A stretch of 64,000 nt of DNA from CAWEDP01 sp963807925 (GTDB lineage Bacteria > Acidobacteriota > Vicinamibacteria > Vicinamibacterales > CAVVIG01). Shown here one piece after another: positions 41,756 through 50,168 of this stretch. The translations under genes were made by a program, and so were the position numbers. The stretch lies in the NCBI GenBank assembly GCA_963807925.1, contig CAWEDP010000003.1, positions 512,095 to 576,094 of the forward strand, in the 5' to 3' direction. Each line of letters begins with the position of its first letter. Position 1 is the stretch's first letter. The notes below the pieces were generated by a model, which made no database searches, had not been told where the DNA came from, and saw only the letters and a program-made list of their open reading frames with translations.

Positions 41756-41829
41756 GCGCCGACGGGTGGTGTCCGCCTTCGGGCGGACCGCTGGAGCCGG
41801 CGACGCCGGCCCTACCGGGTGAAGAAAGA
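41756..41829 (+). repeat. Palindromic spacer between iscU and iscA
   Basis: The 74-bp spacer contains two GC-rich hairpins in tandem: TCCGCC-TTCG-GGCGGA, with a UUCG-type tetraloop, and GCCGGC-GAC-GCCGGC. There is no T-run, so it is not an intrinsic terminator. It is a candidate for mRNA stabilisation or a repeat remnant. Confidence 0.5.
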
Positions 41830-42159
41830 ATGATGATCGAGATCACCGAGACCGCCGCCCACAAGATCCGCACGCTGATGGCCAAGCAGGGCGTCAGCGA
41901 GGGTGGACTGCGCGTGGGCGTGAAGGGCGGCGGGTGTTCAGGCCTGAGCTACACGTTTGCGTGGGAGCGGCAGGCGCGCGCCGGCGACGAGGTGTTCGAA
42001 GGTCCCGATGGCGCCAAGTTGTACGTGGATCGGAAGAGCCTGCTGTACCTGAACGGCACGGTGCTCGACTACGACACCAATCTGGTCAGCAAGGGTTTCG
42101 TGTTCAACAACCCGAACGCGAAAACGACGTGCGGGTGCGGGAGCTCGTTCGGAGCATAG
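41830..42159 (+). CDS. iscA: Iron-sulfur assembly protein IscA
   Basis: 109 aa. A-type carrier with the three conserved cysteines: GGGCSGLSY and TCGCGSSF at the C-terminus. ITETAAHKIRTLM and GFVFNNPNAKTTC are typical. It delivers clusters or iron to apoproteins. Two consecutive ATGs (41830, 41833) are possible starts. It is 4 nt upstream of hscB. Confidence 0.93.
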   Translation: MMIEITETAAHKIRTLMAKQGVSEGGLRVGVKGGGCSGLSYTFAWERQARAGDEVFEGPDGAKLYVDRKSLLYLNGTVLDYDTNLVSKGFVFNNPNAKTTCGCGSSFGA

Positions 42160-42163
42160 AGGT

Positions 42164-42856
42164 GTGTCTTCCCAGACCACGGCCCCAACTCTGCAAGTCT
42201 GCAGAACCTGCGGCGGCGGCGCGCCGGTGGACGTCCATTTCTGTCCGCAGTGCACCAAGATCCTCTCGCTCGGGCGGCACGGCGACTACTTCAGCTTCTT
42301 CGGCCTGCCCCGGAAACTGAGACTGGGCGCCGACGATCTCGAGCAGCGGTTCCGAGCCCTCAGCCGGCAGTTTCACCCGGACTACTTCTACAACGCCGAC
42401 GCCGCCGAACGCCGCGCCAGCCTGGAGCGGAGCTCGTACCTCAACGACGCGTATCGCACGCTGCGGCAGGCGACCGCCCGCGTCGAGTACCTGCTGCAGC
42501 TCGAAGGCCTGGCCGCCCGCGGTCCCGAGGAAGCGGCCAGACAGGTGCCGCCGTCGCTGCTCGAAGAGGTGTTCGCGCTGAACGAGGAGCTCGACGAGAT
42601 CCGCCAACTGCGCGCCGGCGGCGCGCCGCCCGACGAGTGGAAGGCGCGGCTCGAGCGGGCGCGGCGGCCGATCGAGGCCAAGCGCGGCGAGCACGAGCGC
42701 GAGGTCGAGTCGCTGTCGGCGCGGTGGGACGGCCTGGTCGACACCGGCGCGCCCGAAGAGGATCGCCGCGCCGTGCTCGTCGCGCTGCGCGAGCGCGTGC
42801 TCGAGCGCAACTACATCGGCAATCTGCTCGCGAGCATCGAACGGGAGCTCGCGTAG
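42164..42856 (+). CDS. hscB: J-domain co-chaperone HscB with an N-terminal zinc-binding motif
   Basis: 230 aa, GTG start. The J domain (~45-115) has FHPD as the HPD motif and YLNDAYRTL; the C-terminal three-helix IscU-binding region follows. Before the J domain is a tetracysteine motif, CRTC and CPQC, spaced about 15 residues apart. E. coli HscB lacks it; eukaryotic HSC20 has a comparable one. HscB brings IscU to HscA. Confidence 0.9.
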   Translation: MSSQTTAPTLQVCRTCGGGAPVDVHFCPQCTKILSLGRHGDYFSFFGLPRKLRLGADDLEQRFRALSRQFHPDYFYNADAAERRASLERSSYLNDAYRTLRQATARVEYLLQLEGLAARGPEEAARQVPPSLLEEVFALNEELDEIRQLRAGGAPPDEWKARLERARRPIEAKRGEHEREVESLSARWDGLVDTGAPEEDRRAVLVALRERVLERNYIGNLLASIERELA

Positions 42857-42900
42857 GAAGGACGCGGAGGCTCTGGCGCCCGGCGCGGCCATCGACACAT

Positions 42901-44754
42901 ATGAGCAGGGTCGTCGGCATCGATCTCGGCACCACCAACAGCCTGGTCGCCTATGTGACCAACGGCGAGCCGGTCGTGATCCGCGACGGCAGCGGCGACG
43001 CGCTGGTGCCCTCGATTGTGTCGATCGGCTCGGACGGGACCACGTACGTCGGCCGCGAGGCGCAGCGGCGGCTGACGACGGATGCGGCGCGCACCGTCTA
43101 CTCGGTGAAGCGGTTCATGGGACGCGGCATCGAGGACGTCCGCGACGAGGCGCGGCATTTCCCGTTTCGTGTCGGTGGCGATCCGGCGGGCGTCGTCCGA
43201 ATCGGCCTCGTCGGCCGCGAGCTGACGCCGCCGGAAATCTCGGCCCTGATCCTGCGGGATCTCAAGCGCCGTGCCGAGGCGTTCTTCGAGGCCGCCGGCG
43301 ACGTCGACTTCGAGGTGGACCGCGCGGTGATCACGGTGCCGGCCTACTTCAACGACGCGCAGCGGACCGCGACGCGCGATGCCGGGCGGATTGCCGGGCT
43401 CGAGGTGCTCAGGATCATCAACGAGCCGACCTCCGCCTCGCTTGCGTACGGCCTCGACAAGCGGCACACCGGTCTCATTGCCGTGTACGACTTCGGCGGC
43501 GGCACCTTCGACATCTCGATCCTGCGCGTGGAGGACGGCGTGTTCCAGGTCCTCGCGACCAATGGCGACACGCATCTTGGCGGCGACGACCTGGATCGTC
43601 TTCTCGTCGATCAGGTGCTCGCCGATCTCGAGTCGCCGAACCGGGCATACGTCAGCCTCCGGCGCGGTGGACCCGCGCAGACGCCCGAGGAGGTTCAGGC
43701 CATCCGCCAGGCGGTGATCCAGGCCAAGTGGGACCTGTCGGACCGCGAGGAGACCGCGCTCCTCGGCCGCCGGCTGACCCGCGCCGAGTTCGAGGCCACG
43801 ATTCGCCCCATCGTCGAGCGGACCCTCGGTCCGTGCCGGCAGGCGCTGGCCGACGCCGGGCTCCAGCCGTCGCAGGTGGACGAGGTCGTGCTGGTCGGCG
43901 GCTCGACCCGCATCCCGCTCGTCCGGCGCCTGGTCGAGGAGCTGTTCGGCCGCACGCCGCACACCGAGCTCAATCCCGACGAGGTCGTCGCGCTCGGCGC
44001 GGCGGTCCAGGCCGACATCCTGGTCTCCGGGAACCGCGAGATGCTGCTGCTCGACGTGACGCCGCTCTCGCTCGGCATCGAGACGATGGGCGGCGTTATG
44101 TCCAAGATCATTCTCAGGAACTCGACGATCCCCGCCACCGGCAGCGAGATGTTCACCACCTTCGCCGACGACCAGACCGCCGTGGACATCCACGTCCTCC
44201 AGGGCGAGCGCGAGCTCGTGGCCGACAATCGATCGCTCGCGCGGTTCCGCCTCCGCGGCATTCCGCCCATGCCGGCCGGCCTGGCGCGCGTCCAGGTGCA
44301 GTTCCAGATCGACGCGAACGGCATCCTGAGCGTCACCGCCCGCGAGCTGCGCACCGAGGTCGAGCAGACGATCGAGGTGAAGCCGTCGTACGGCCTGACC
44401 GACGAGGAAGTCGAGCGGATGCTGCTCGATTCCTTCGAGCACGCCGAGGCGGACTTCGAGGCTCGTCTGCTCGTCGAGGCGCGGAACGAAGCCGAAACCG
44501 TCGTCCAGGCCACCGAAAAGTCGCTCCGCGCGCCGGAGTTCGCCGACGTGCAGCGTCACGACCTCGAGCCGGGAGAGCACGGGCAGATCCTGGCGGCGCT
44601 CGAGGCGCTTCGCGCGGTGCTCGACGCGCCGGATCGCGCCGTGATTCAGGACAAGACGCGCGCGCTCAACCAAGCCACGCAGCACCTGGCCGAGGTGATG
44701 ATGAACCGCTCGGTACAACAGGCGCTGTCGGGCAGGAACGTGGACCAGATCTGA
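42901..44754 (+). CDS. hscA: Hsp70-type chaperone HscA
   Basis: 617 aa. GIDLGTTNSLVAY, AVITVPAYFNDAQRTAT, VYDFGGGTFDISIL and VGGSTRIPLVR are the actin-fold ATPase motifs. The C-terminal substrate domain ends with a helical lid. Operon position between hscB and fdx marks it as HscA rather than DnaK. It uses ATP to speed cluster transfer from IscU via the LPPVK motif present in IscU here. Confidence 0.95.
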   Translation: MSRVVGIDLGTTNSLVAYVTNGEPVVIRDGSGDALVPSIVSIGSDGTTYVGREAQRRLTTDAARTVYSVKRFMGRGIEDVRDEARHFPFRVGGDPAGVVRIGLVGRELTPPEISALILRDLKRRAEAFFEAAGDVDFEVDRAVITVPAYFNDAQRTATRDAGRIAGLEVLRIINEPTSASLAYGLDKRHTGLIAVYDFGGGTFDISILRVEDGVFQVLATNGDTHLGGDDLDRLLVDQVLADLESPNRAYVSLRRGGPAQTPEEVQAIRQAVIQAKWDLSDREETALLGRRLTRAEFEATIRPIVERTLGPCRQALADAGLQPSQVDEVVLVGGSTRIPLVRRLVEELFGRTPHTELNPDEVVALGAAVQADILVSGNREMLLLDVTPLSLGIETMGGVMSKIILRNSTIPATGSEMFTTFADDQTAVDIHVLQGERELVADNRSLARFRLRGIPPMPAGLARVQVQFQIDANGILSVTARELRTEVEQTIEVKPSYGLTDEEVERMLLDSFEHAEADFEARLLVEARNEAETVVQATEKSLRAPEFADVQRHDLEPGEHGQILAALEALRAVLDAPDRAVIQDKTRALNQATQHLAEVMMNRSVQQALSGRNVDQI

Positions 44755-45164
44755 TGCCCAAGGTCACCTTCATCATCGACGGCGAGCCGCAGGTCGTCGA
44801 GTTCGAGCACGGCGACGTCCCTTACTCGCACCACGGCAAGCCGGAGTCGTTTCTCGATATCGCGAAGAACTTCGACGTGCCGCTCGAGCACGCGTGCGGC
44901 GGCAGCTGCGCCTGCACCACGTGTCACGTGATCGTCCGGGAGGGGGAGCAGAACCTCAGCGCGATGGAAGACGACGAGGCCGACCGGCTCGACACGGCCT
45001 GGGACCTGACGCCGCAGTCGCGCCTCGGCTGCCAGGCGGTCATCAAGGGCGACGTCGTCTGCGAGCTGCCGATGTACACGCGCAATTACGTCCAGGAAGG
45101 CGGCGGCATCCGGCTGGGAAAATCGGATCGCCGCGAACGCAAGGCCGAGGAGGTGACGCCGTGA
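44754..45164 (+). CDS. fdx: Isc-type [2Fe-2S] ferredoxin
   Basis: 136 aa. HACGGSCACTTCHVIV holds three cluster cysteines and GCQAV the fourth, in the adrenodoxin-like pattern. It supplies electrons to Fe-S assembly. It overlaps hscA by one base (TGATG) and iscX by 4 nt. A charged tail (GKSDRRERKAEEVTP) is longer than usual. Confidence 0.94.
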   Translation: MPKVTFIIDGEPQVVEFEHGDVPYSHHGKPESFLDIAKNFDVPLEHACGGSCACTTCHVIVREGEQNLSAMEDDEADRLDTAWDLTPQSRLGCQAVIKGDVVCELPMYTRNYVQEGGGIRLGKSDRRERKAEEVTP

Positions 45165-45364
45165 AGTGGACCGATGCCGAGGACATCGGCATCGCGCTCG
45201 TCGAGAAGTATCCGGAGCTCGATCCGCTCACCGTACGCTTCACCGATCTGCGCAACCACGTGCTCTCGCTCGACGGGTTCGACGACGATCCCAAGACGTC
45301 CAACGAACCGAGGCTCGAGGCGATCCAGATGGCGTGGTACGAGGAATGGAAGGACGGGCATTGA
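45161..45364 (+). CDS. iscX: IscX (YfhJ) protein
   Basis: 67 aa with GTG start. KWTDAEDIGIALVEKYPELDP and LEAIQMAWYEEWKDG are diagnostic of this small acidic protein that binds IscS and iron and slows cluster synthesis. It closes the classical isc gene set and overlaps both neighbours by 4 nt. Confidence 0.94.
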   Translation: MKWTDAEDIGIALVEKYPELDPLTVRFTDLRNHVLSLDGFDDDPKTSNEPRLEAIQMAWYEEWKDGH

Positions 45365-45855
45365 CGGACGGCGGGATCTTCCGGCCGGGCATGCGCGGCT
45401 ATTTCGTACCGTTTCTCGCAGGCGTCGCGCTCACCGTCAGCGCGTTCCTGCCGTGGGTGATCGTCGACGGCGTCGGCCGCCGCGGTGTGCCCGACGTGAC
45501 CGGCTTGTGGATCGCCGGCCTGGGCATTCTGGCGGTCGTGCTCGCCGCGCTCAGCCTGATCACCCGGAAGAACTCGCGCCACCCGCTGCTGGTCGTCGGG
45601 CTCGTCGCGCTCGGCATCATGTTTCTCGCATGGCGCATCCTGCCGCGGCTCGCCGGTGAGCAGGCGCTGACGATGTCGCAGGCGGCCGCAATCGTGGAGG
45701 ACACGCCCATCGGCGAGCCGCCGACGACGCTGGTGGGCAGCGGCATCTATCTCGGTCTCCTCTCCGCCGTTACCCTCGTCGGCTTCGGCCTGACGATCGT
45801 CTTCCGCCGCTCCCGCCCGTACCTCGTCGTCGACCCCGACGACGACGTGCCGTAA
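45361..45855 (+). CDS. Small integral membrane protein after iscX
   Basis: 164 aa if the TTG at 45361 is used, which overlaps the iscX stop and has GAAGGA upstream; an ATG at 45391 is the alternative. Four hydrophobic segments are visible: FVPFLAGVALTVSAFLPWVIV, LWIAGLGILAVVLAALSLI, LLVVGLVALGIMFLAW and a last one near YLGLLSAVTLVGFGLTIVF. No family is recognised. It links the isc genes to mqnB in one transcript. Confidence 0.7.
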   Translation: MTDGGIFRPGMRGYFVPFLAGVALTVSAFLPWVIVDGVGRRGVPDVTGLWIAGLGILAVVLAALSLITRKNSRHPLLVVGLVALGIMFLAWRILPRLAGEQALTMSQAAAIVEDTPIGEPPTTLVGSGIYLGLLSAVTLVGFGLTIVFRRSRPYLVVDPDDDVP

Positions 45856-45861
45856 CCGGGC

Positions 45862-46545
45862 GTGCGCGTTCTGATGGTGGCGGCGACGTCCCCGGAGGTC
45901 GCTCCAGTCGTCGCGGCGTGTCGATCGCGCGCCGGTCTGGAGGCGCCCGGCGTGATCCCCCTCGCCTGTGCCGGCCACGCTCTCGACGTCCTCACGACCG
46001 GGGTCGGCATGACGGCGACGGCCGCGTGGTGCTCCCGGGCCTTGTCGCGTGCCGAGTACGACGTGGCGTTCAACGTGGGTCTCTGCGGCAGCTTCGATCG
46101 AACGCTCGGGCTTTCCACGGTCGTTCACGTCACGTCCGAGCGCCTGAGCGAGCTGGGCGCCGAGGACGGCGAGTCGTTTCTGTCGATCGACGACGTGGGG
46201 CTGGCCGGTCCAGACGATTTTCCGTTCACGTGCGGCCGAATCGTCAACGTGGCGCCGCCGGCCAGCGCGACATTGCGCGGCCTGCCGGCGGTCGACGCCA
46301 TCACGGTGAGCACGGCGCACGGCAGCGAGCGATCGATTGACGACGTCGTGAGGCGGTTGAATCCGCAGGTCGAGAGCATGGAAGGGGCGGCGTTCATGTA
46401 TGCCTGCTCGATCCACGGGATCCCGTACGCCGAGATTCGGGCCGTCTCGAACTTCGTCGAACGACGCAATCGCGCGTCGTGGGACATCGCCGGCGCCGTC
46501 GCCGCCCTGGGTCGCGCGGCGCTGGCCATCCTGGGCGACCTGTGA
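45862..46545 (+). CDS. mqnB: Futalosine hydrolase
   Basis: 227 aa, nucleoside phosphorylase fold. LTTGVGMTATAAW, FNVGLCGSFD and VESMEGAAFMYAC match MqnB, which releases hypoxanthine from futalosine to give dehypoxanthine futalosine in the alternative menaquinone pathway. It starts 6 nt after the membrane-protein gene, so it is in the isc transcript, and overlaps mqnD by one base. Confidence 0.9.
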   Translation: MRVLMVAATSPEVAPVVAACRSRAGLEAPGVIPLACAGHALDVLTTGVGMTATAAWCSRALSRAEYDVAFNVGLCGSFDRTLGLSTVVHVTSERLSELGAEDGESFLSIDDVGLAGPDDFPFTCGRIVNVAPPASATLRGLPAVDAITVSTAHGSERSIDDVVRRLNPQVESMEGAAFMYACSIHGIPYAEIRAVSNFVERRNRASWDIAGAVAALGRAALAILGDL

Positions 46546-47378
46546 TGCTGTCGCTGGGATTCTCTCCGTGCCCGAACGACTGCTTCATGTTCGACGCGAT
46601 CGTCAAGCGCCGAATCGATCTCGAAGGTCTCGAGTTCTCGGTCCGGCTGATGGACATCGAGGCGCTCAACGGTTCCGCGTTTGCCGGCGACGCGGACGTC
46701 ACCAAGCTGAGCTATCACGCTTATGCGTACTGCGCGGATCAGTACGTGCTGCTCGACGCCGGCAGCGCGCTCGGACGAAACTGCGGGCCGCTTCTCATCT
46801 CGCTGCGGCCGATCTCGCCCGCCGAGGTCGCAGCCGGCGGGCTGCGCCTCGCGATACCGGGCAAGTACACCACAGCGAACTTCCTGCTGGGCCTCGCCTT
46901 CCCGCGCGCCGGGAATCGGACCGAGCTGGTCTTTTCCGAGATCGAGGGCGCGCTGCTGGCAGGGACCTACGACGCCGGCCTCATCATCCACGAGAACCGC
47001 TTCACGTACGCCGACAAGGGCCTGAGGAAGATCGTCGACCTCGGCGAGTTCTGGGAGGGCCAGACCGGCACGCCGATCCCGCTCGGCGGCATCGTGATCA
47101 GGCGATCGCTGCCCGATGAGGTCAAGCAGCGGGTGAACCGTGTGGTTCGCCGCAGCGTGGAGTATGCTTTCGCCAATCGGACGGCGAGCCTTCCGTTCGT
47201 TCGCGAGCACGCGCAGGAAATGAGCGAGTCGGTCATGTACCGCCACATCGATCTGTACGTCAACGACTACTCCGTGGACCTCGGCGCCGAAGGGCGCCGG
47301 GCGGTGGAGACGCTGTTCGATCGCGCGCGGGCGCTCGGGATCATTCCGGCGTTCGAAGGTTCGTTGTTCGTCAGCTGA
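46545..47378 (+). CDS. mqnD: 1,4-dihydroxy-6-naphthoate synthase
   Basis: 277 aa, periplasmic-binding-protein-like fold but cytosolic. LGFSPCPNDCFMFDAI at the N-terminus, DVTKLSYHAY, AIPGKYTTANFLL and GLIIHENRFTY are MqnD motifs. It converts cyclic dehypoxanthine futalosine into 1,4-dihydroxy-6-naphthoate. mqnA and mqnC are not in the window; mqnE is about 7 kb downstream. Confidence 0.93.
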   Translation: MLSLGFSPCPNDCFMFDAIVKRRIDLEGLEFSVRLMDIEALNGSAFAGDADVTKLSYHAYAYCADQYVLLDAGSALGRNCGPLLISLRPISPAEVAAGGLRLAIPGKYTTANFLLGLAFPRAGNRTELVFSEIEGALLAGTYDAGLIIHENRFTYADKGLRKIVDLGEFWEGQTGTPIPLGGIVIRRSLPDEVKQRVNRVVRRSVEYAFANRTASLPFVREHAQEMSESVMYRHIDLYVNDYSVDLGAEGRRAVETLFDRARALGIIPAFEGSLFVS

Positions 47379-47425
47379 CGAAGGTGCGGCGCGGGCCGTT
47401 TCGGCCGGCGCCGCAGAGGGCACGC

Positions 47426-48949
47426 ATGATTACGCGCAAGGAATTCTTCGGCGTCCTCGCCCGCACGGCCGCGGGAACCGCCGTCGCCTCGGCCGTCCGC
47501 GTCGGCGACGCGGCCGCCGCGGGCGGCGATGCCCCGAAGCCGAAGAAGCTGGAAGGGGCCGCGATCAGGGGCGCGACCGCCGCCGTGAGGACGTTCATCG
47601 CCGAGGCGTCGCTGCAGCGTATGCCGGCCGACGTCGTGCAGCAGGGCAAGCGCTGCCTGATCGACGGCTTCGGCGTGATCCTCGCCGGGTCGACGGTGCG
47701 GGGAAGCGCGATTGTCCGCGAATACGTGAAGGCGGCGACCGATCGCAGGGAAGCGACCGCCCTCGGGCCCGAGAAGATGATGGCGTCGGCGGCGTTGGCC
47801 GCCCTCGTCAACGGCGCCAGCGGTCACGCGATGGATTACGACGACACGCAGCTGTCGACGACCCCGGACCGCACGTTCGGGCTGCTCACGCACCCCACGC
47901 TGCCGCCGCTGTCGGCGTCGCTGGCCGTCGCGGAGCGGATGGGCCTGTCGGGCGCCGCGTTCTTCGAGGCCTTCCTGGTCGGCTTCGAAGTGGAATGCAA
48001 GATGGCCGAGGCGATTGATCCGAGCCACTACAACCGCGGCTTCCACTCCTCGGGCACCATCGGCACCTTCGGGGCGGCGGCCGCGGCGGCGAAGCTGCTG
48101 AAGCTGAACGACGCGCAGCTCGGCCACCTGCTGGCGATCGCGGCGAGCCTGTCGAGCGGGATCCGGGTCAACTTCGGCACGATGACCAAGCCGCTGCACA
48201 TGGGGCGCGCGGCGGAAAACGGCGTGTTTGCCGCGGAGCTGGCGCTCCGCGGGTTCACCGGCGGCGACGACGGGTTGGACGGCCAGTGGGGGTTCTTCCA
48301 GGTCTTCGGGGGCGGCGCCGACCTGGATCGGCTCGTTCCCGTGCTGGGCAAGCCGTATTCGATCGTGAATCCCGGCGTGTCGGTCAAGCCGTACCCGTGC
48401 GGTTCGCTGAGCCATCCGAGCCTCGATGCGATGCTGAAGCTGGCGGTCGACCACGATCTCAAGCCTGGAGAGGTGCGCGCTGTCCGCCTGCGCGCCGGCT
48501 CGAACATCCTCGAACCGCTGCGCTACAAGGTGGCGAAGAACGAGCTCGAGGCGAAGTTCTCGATTCCCTTCCTGATGACCGCCATTCTGATCCGGCGGAA
48601 AGCCGGCATCCGGGAGTTCACCGACCAGTTCGTGACGAGCGAGCCGGTGCAGCGGATGATGGAGCGGGTCACCGGCGTGTTCGACGAGAAGATCGAGGCG
48701 CAGGGCTTCGACAAGATCCGCAGCATCGTCGAAGTCGATCTGAACGACGGCCGCACGCTCGTGCAGCCGTCCGACGACCGCTACCGCGGCGGGCCCGAGC
48801 GGCCGTTCACGCGCGAGGAGCTGCACGAGAAGTTCGCCGACTGCGCGCAGATGGTCCTCGCGCCGGATCGCGTGAAGCAGGCGCTCGCCGAGATCGAAGC
48901 CGTCGACTCCCTCAGGGACGTCCGCCAGCTGGTGACGACGCTCGCCTGA
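47426..48949 (+). CDS. MmgE/PrpD family protein with a Tat-like leader
   Basis: 507 aa. The N-terminus ITRKEFFGVLARTAAGTAVASA resembles a Tat signal with Arg-Lys in place of Arg-Arg. The PrpD fold follows: DGFGVILAGS, NGASGHAMDYDD, HSSGTIGTFGAAAAAAKLL, KPYPCGSLSHPSLDA. Known members are 2-methylcitrate dehydratases or cis-aconitate decarboxylases, which are cytosolic, so an exported form is atypical. No prpB/prpC is nearby. The substrate is unknown. Confidence 0.8.
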   Translation: MITRKEFFGVLARTAAGTAVASAVRVGDAAAAGGDAPKPKKLEGAAIRGATAAVRTFIAEASLQRMPADVVQQGKRCLIDGFGVILAGSTVRGSAIVREYVKAATDRREATALGPEKMMASAALAALVNGASGHAMDYDDTQLSTTPDRTFGLLTHPTLPPLSASLAVAERMGLSGAAFFEAFLVGFEVECKMAEAIDPSHYNRGFHSSGTIGTFGAAAAAAKLLKLNDAQLGHLLAIAASLSSGIRVNFGTMTKPLHMGRAAENGVFAAELALRGFTGGDDGLDGQWGFFQVFGGGADLDRLVPVLGKPYSIVNPGVSVKPYPCGSLSHPSLDAMLKLAVDHDLKPGEVRAVRLRAGSNILEPLRYKVAKNELEAKFSIPFLMTAILIRRKAGIREFTDQFVTSEPVQRMMERVTGVFDEKIEAQGFDKIRSIVEVDLNDGRTLVQPSDDRYRGGPERPFTREELHEKFADCAQMVLAPDRVKQALAEIEAVDSLRDVRQLVTTLA

Positions 48950-49012
48950 ACGGGACGAGCTTCCTCCGCGGCGATCGGCGCGTGTCCTCGCGTCCCCGCC
49001 GTTCGCGGTTCA

Positions 49013-49041
49013 TTGACTTCGATGCCGGCCGCGCGTAGCAT
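49013..49041 (+). promoter_or_regulatory. Promoter for the amidohydrolase gene
   Basis: TTGACT (49013-49018), 17 bp, TAGCAT (49036-49041). The -10 ends 7 nt before the ATG at 49049, so the mRNA is probably leaderless, which also argues against the in-frame start at 49013 that lies inside the -35. Confidence 0.6.
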
Positions 49042-49048
49042 CGCCGCC

Positions 49049-50101
49049 ATGCGGAGCAGACGACGATTCTGCAGGGACGTGGCCGCGGGCGTACTGTGCT
49101 TCGCCTCCGGCGGCGCCGGCGCGATCGCCCGCGCGGCTCAGGCGGGAGGCGCGCCCGCGCGGCGGCAGGTGACGGTCGGAGGGCGCCGTGTCAAGACGAT
49201 TGACATGCACACGCACTGCGTGGTGCCCGAAGCGGTGGCACTGATCCCGGGCGCCACGGTCGACCCTTCGCTCGTCATCCAGGCCGACCGCCTGCGGCAG
49301 ATGGACGCGCAGGGCATCGATGTCCAGGTGCTCAGCATCAATCCGGTGTGGTACGGACTGGATGCGGACCTGTCGTCGCGGGTCATCGATCTGCAGAACC
49401 GGCGGCTCGTCGAGCTGTGCGCCGCGCACCCGGACCGGTTCGTGGCGCTGGCCACGGTCGCCCTGCAGCACCCGGACCTGGCGGTGCGTCAGCTGGCCGA
49501 CGGTTTCGGACACGGCCTGCGCGGTGTCGCCATCGGCGGGCATGTCAACGGCGATGAGCTGTCATCGCCGAAGTTCGATCCGTTCTGGGCCAAGGCGCAG
49601 GAGCTCGACGCGGTCGTCTTCCTGCATCCACAGGGCATCCCCGAGATGCAGGCGCGGTTCCGGGGCAATGGACGCCTGGCCAACGTCATCGGCAACCCGC
49701 TGGAGACGACCATTGCGCTCTCGCATCTGATCTTCGAAGGGACGCTCGATCGGTTCCCAGGCCTCAGGATCTGCGCGGCGCACGGCGGCGGATACCTGCC
49801 GTCCTACATCGCCCGTTCCGATCACGGCTGCGCGGCGCTGCCGCGCGACTGCGACAGGACGCTCAAGAAGCAGCCGAGCGAATACCTCAGGCAGCTGTAC
49901 GTCGACTCGCTCGTCTTCACCTCCGAGGCGCTCCGTCATCTCGTCACCGAGTGCGGCGCCAGCCAGATCGTCATGGGCACCGACTATCCGTACCCGTGGA
50001 CGACCACGGCGGTCGATCACATCCTCAAGACGCCGACGCTCGGCGACGCCGAGCGGATCGCCATCCTCGGTGGGAATGCGGCGAAGCTGTTGAAGCTGTA
50101 G
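49049..50101 (+). CDS. Exported amidohydrolase-2 family protein (ACMSD-like)
   Basis: 350 aa from the ATG at 49049. The leader RSRRRFCRDVAAGVLCF is a good Tat signal (Arg-Arg-x-Phe). The mature enzyme has IDMHTHCVVPE (metal His-x-His), GVAIGGHVNGDEL, VFLHPQG, ICAAHGGGYLPSY and MGTDYPYPW, the full metal-ligand set of the ACMSD/gamma-resorcylate decarboxylase group. The substrate is unknown. It follows the PrpD-like gene but has its own promoter. Confidence 0.83.
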   Translation: MRSRRRFCRDVAAGVLCFASGGAGAIARAAQAGGAPARRQVTVGGRRVKTIDMHTHCVVPEAVALIPGATVDPSLVIQADRLRQMDAQGIDVQVLSINPVWYGLDADLSSRVIDLQNRRLVELCAAHPDRFVALATVALQHPDLAVRQLADGFGHGLRGVAIGGHVNGDELSSPKFDPFWAKAQELDAVVFLHPQGIPEMQARFRGNGRLANVIGNPLETTIALSHLIFEGTLDRFPGLRICAAHGGGYLPSYIARSDHGCAALPRDCDRTLKKQPSEYLRQLYVDSLVFTSEALRHLVTECGASQIVMGTDYPYPWTTTAVDHILKTPTLGDAERIAILGGNAAKLLKL

Positions 50102-50168
50102 GCGGCTGGTTCGTGTGATTCGGCCCGCCCGCGATCCCGCGCGGCCCTCGCCACCCCGATGGCGACGG

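Noticed and set aside
42811..44718. 635-aa minus-strand reading frame opposite hscA
   Set aside because: HscA on the plus strand is unmistakable; the antisense frame has a composition typical of GC-rich shadows and no motifs.
49013..49048. Start of the amidohydrolase at the ATG at 49013
   Set aside because: A TTGACT-N17-TAGCAT promoter occupies this stretch, and the Tat signal begins properly at the later ATG (49049).
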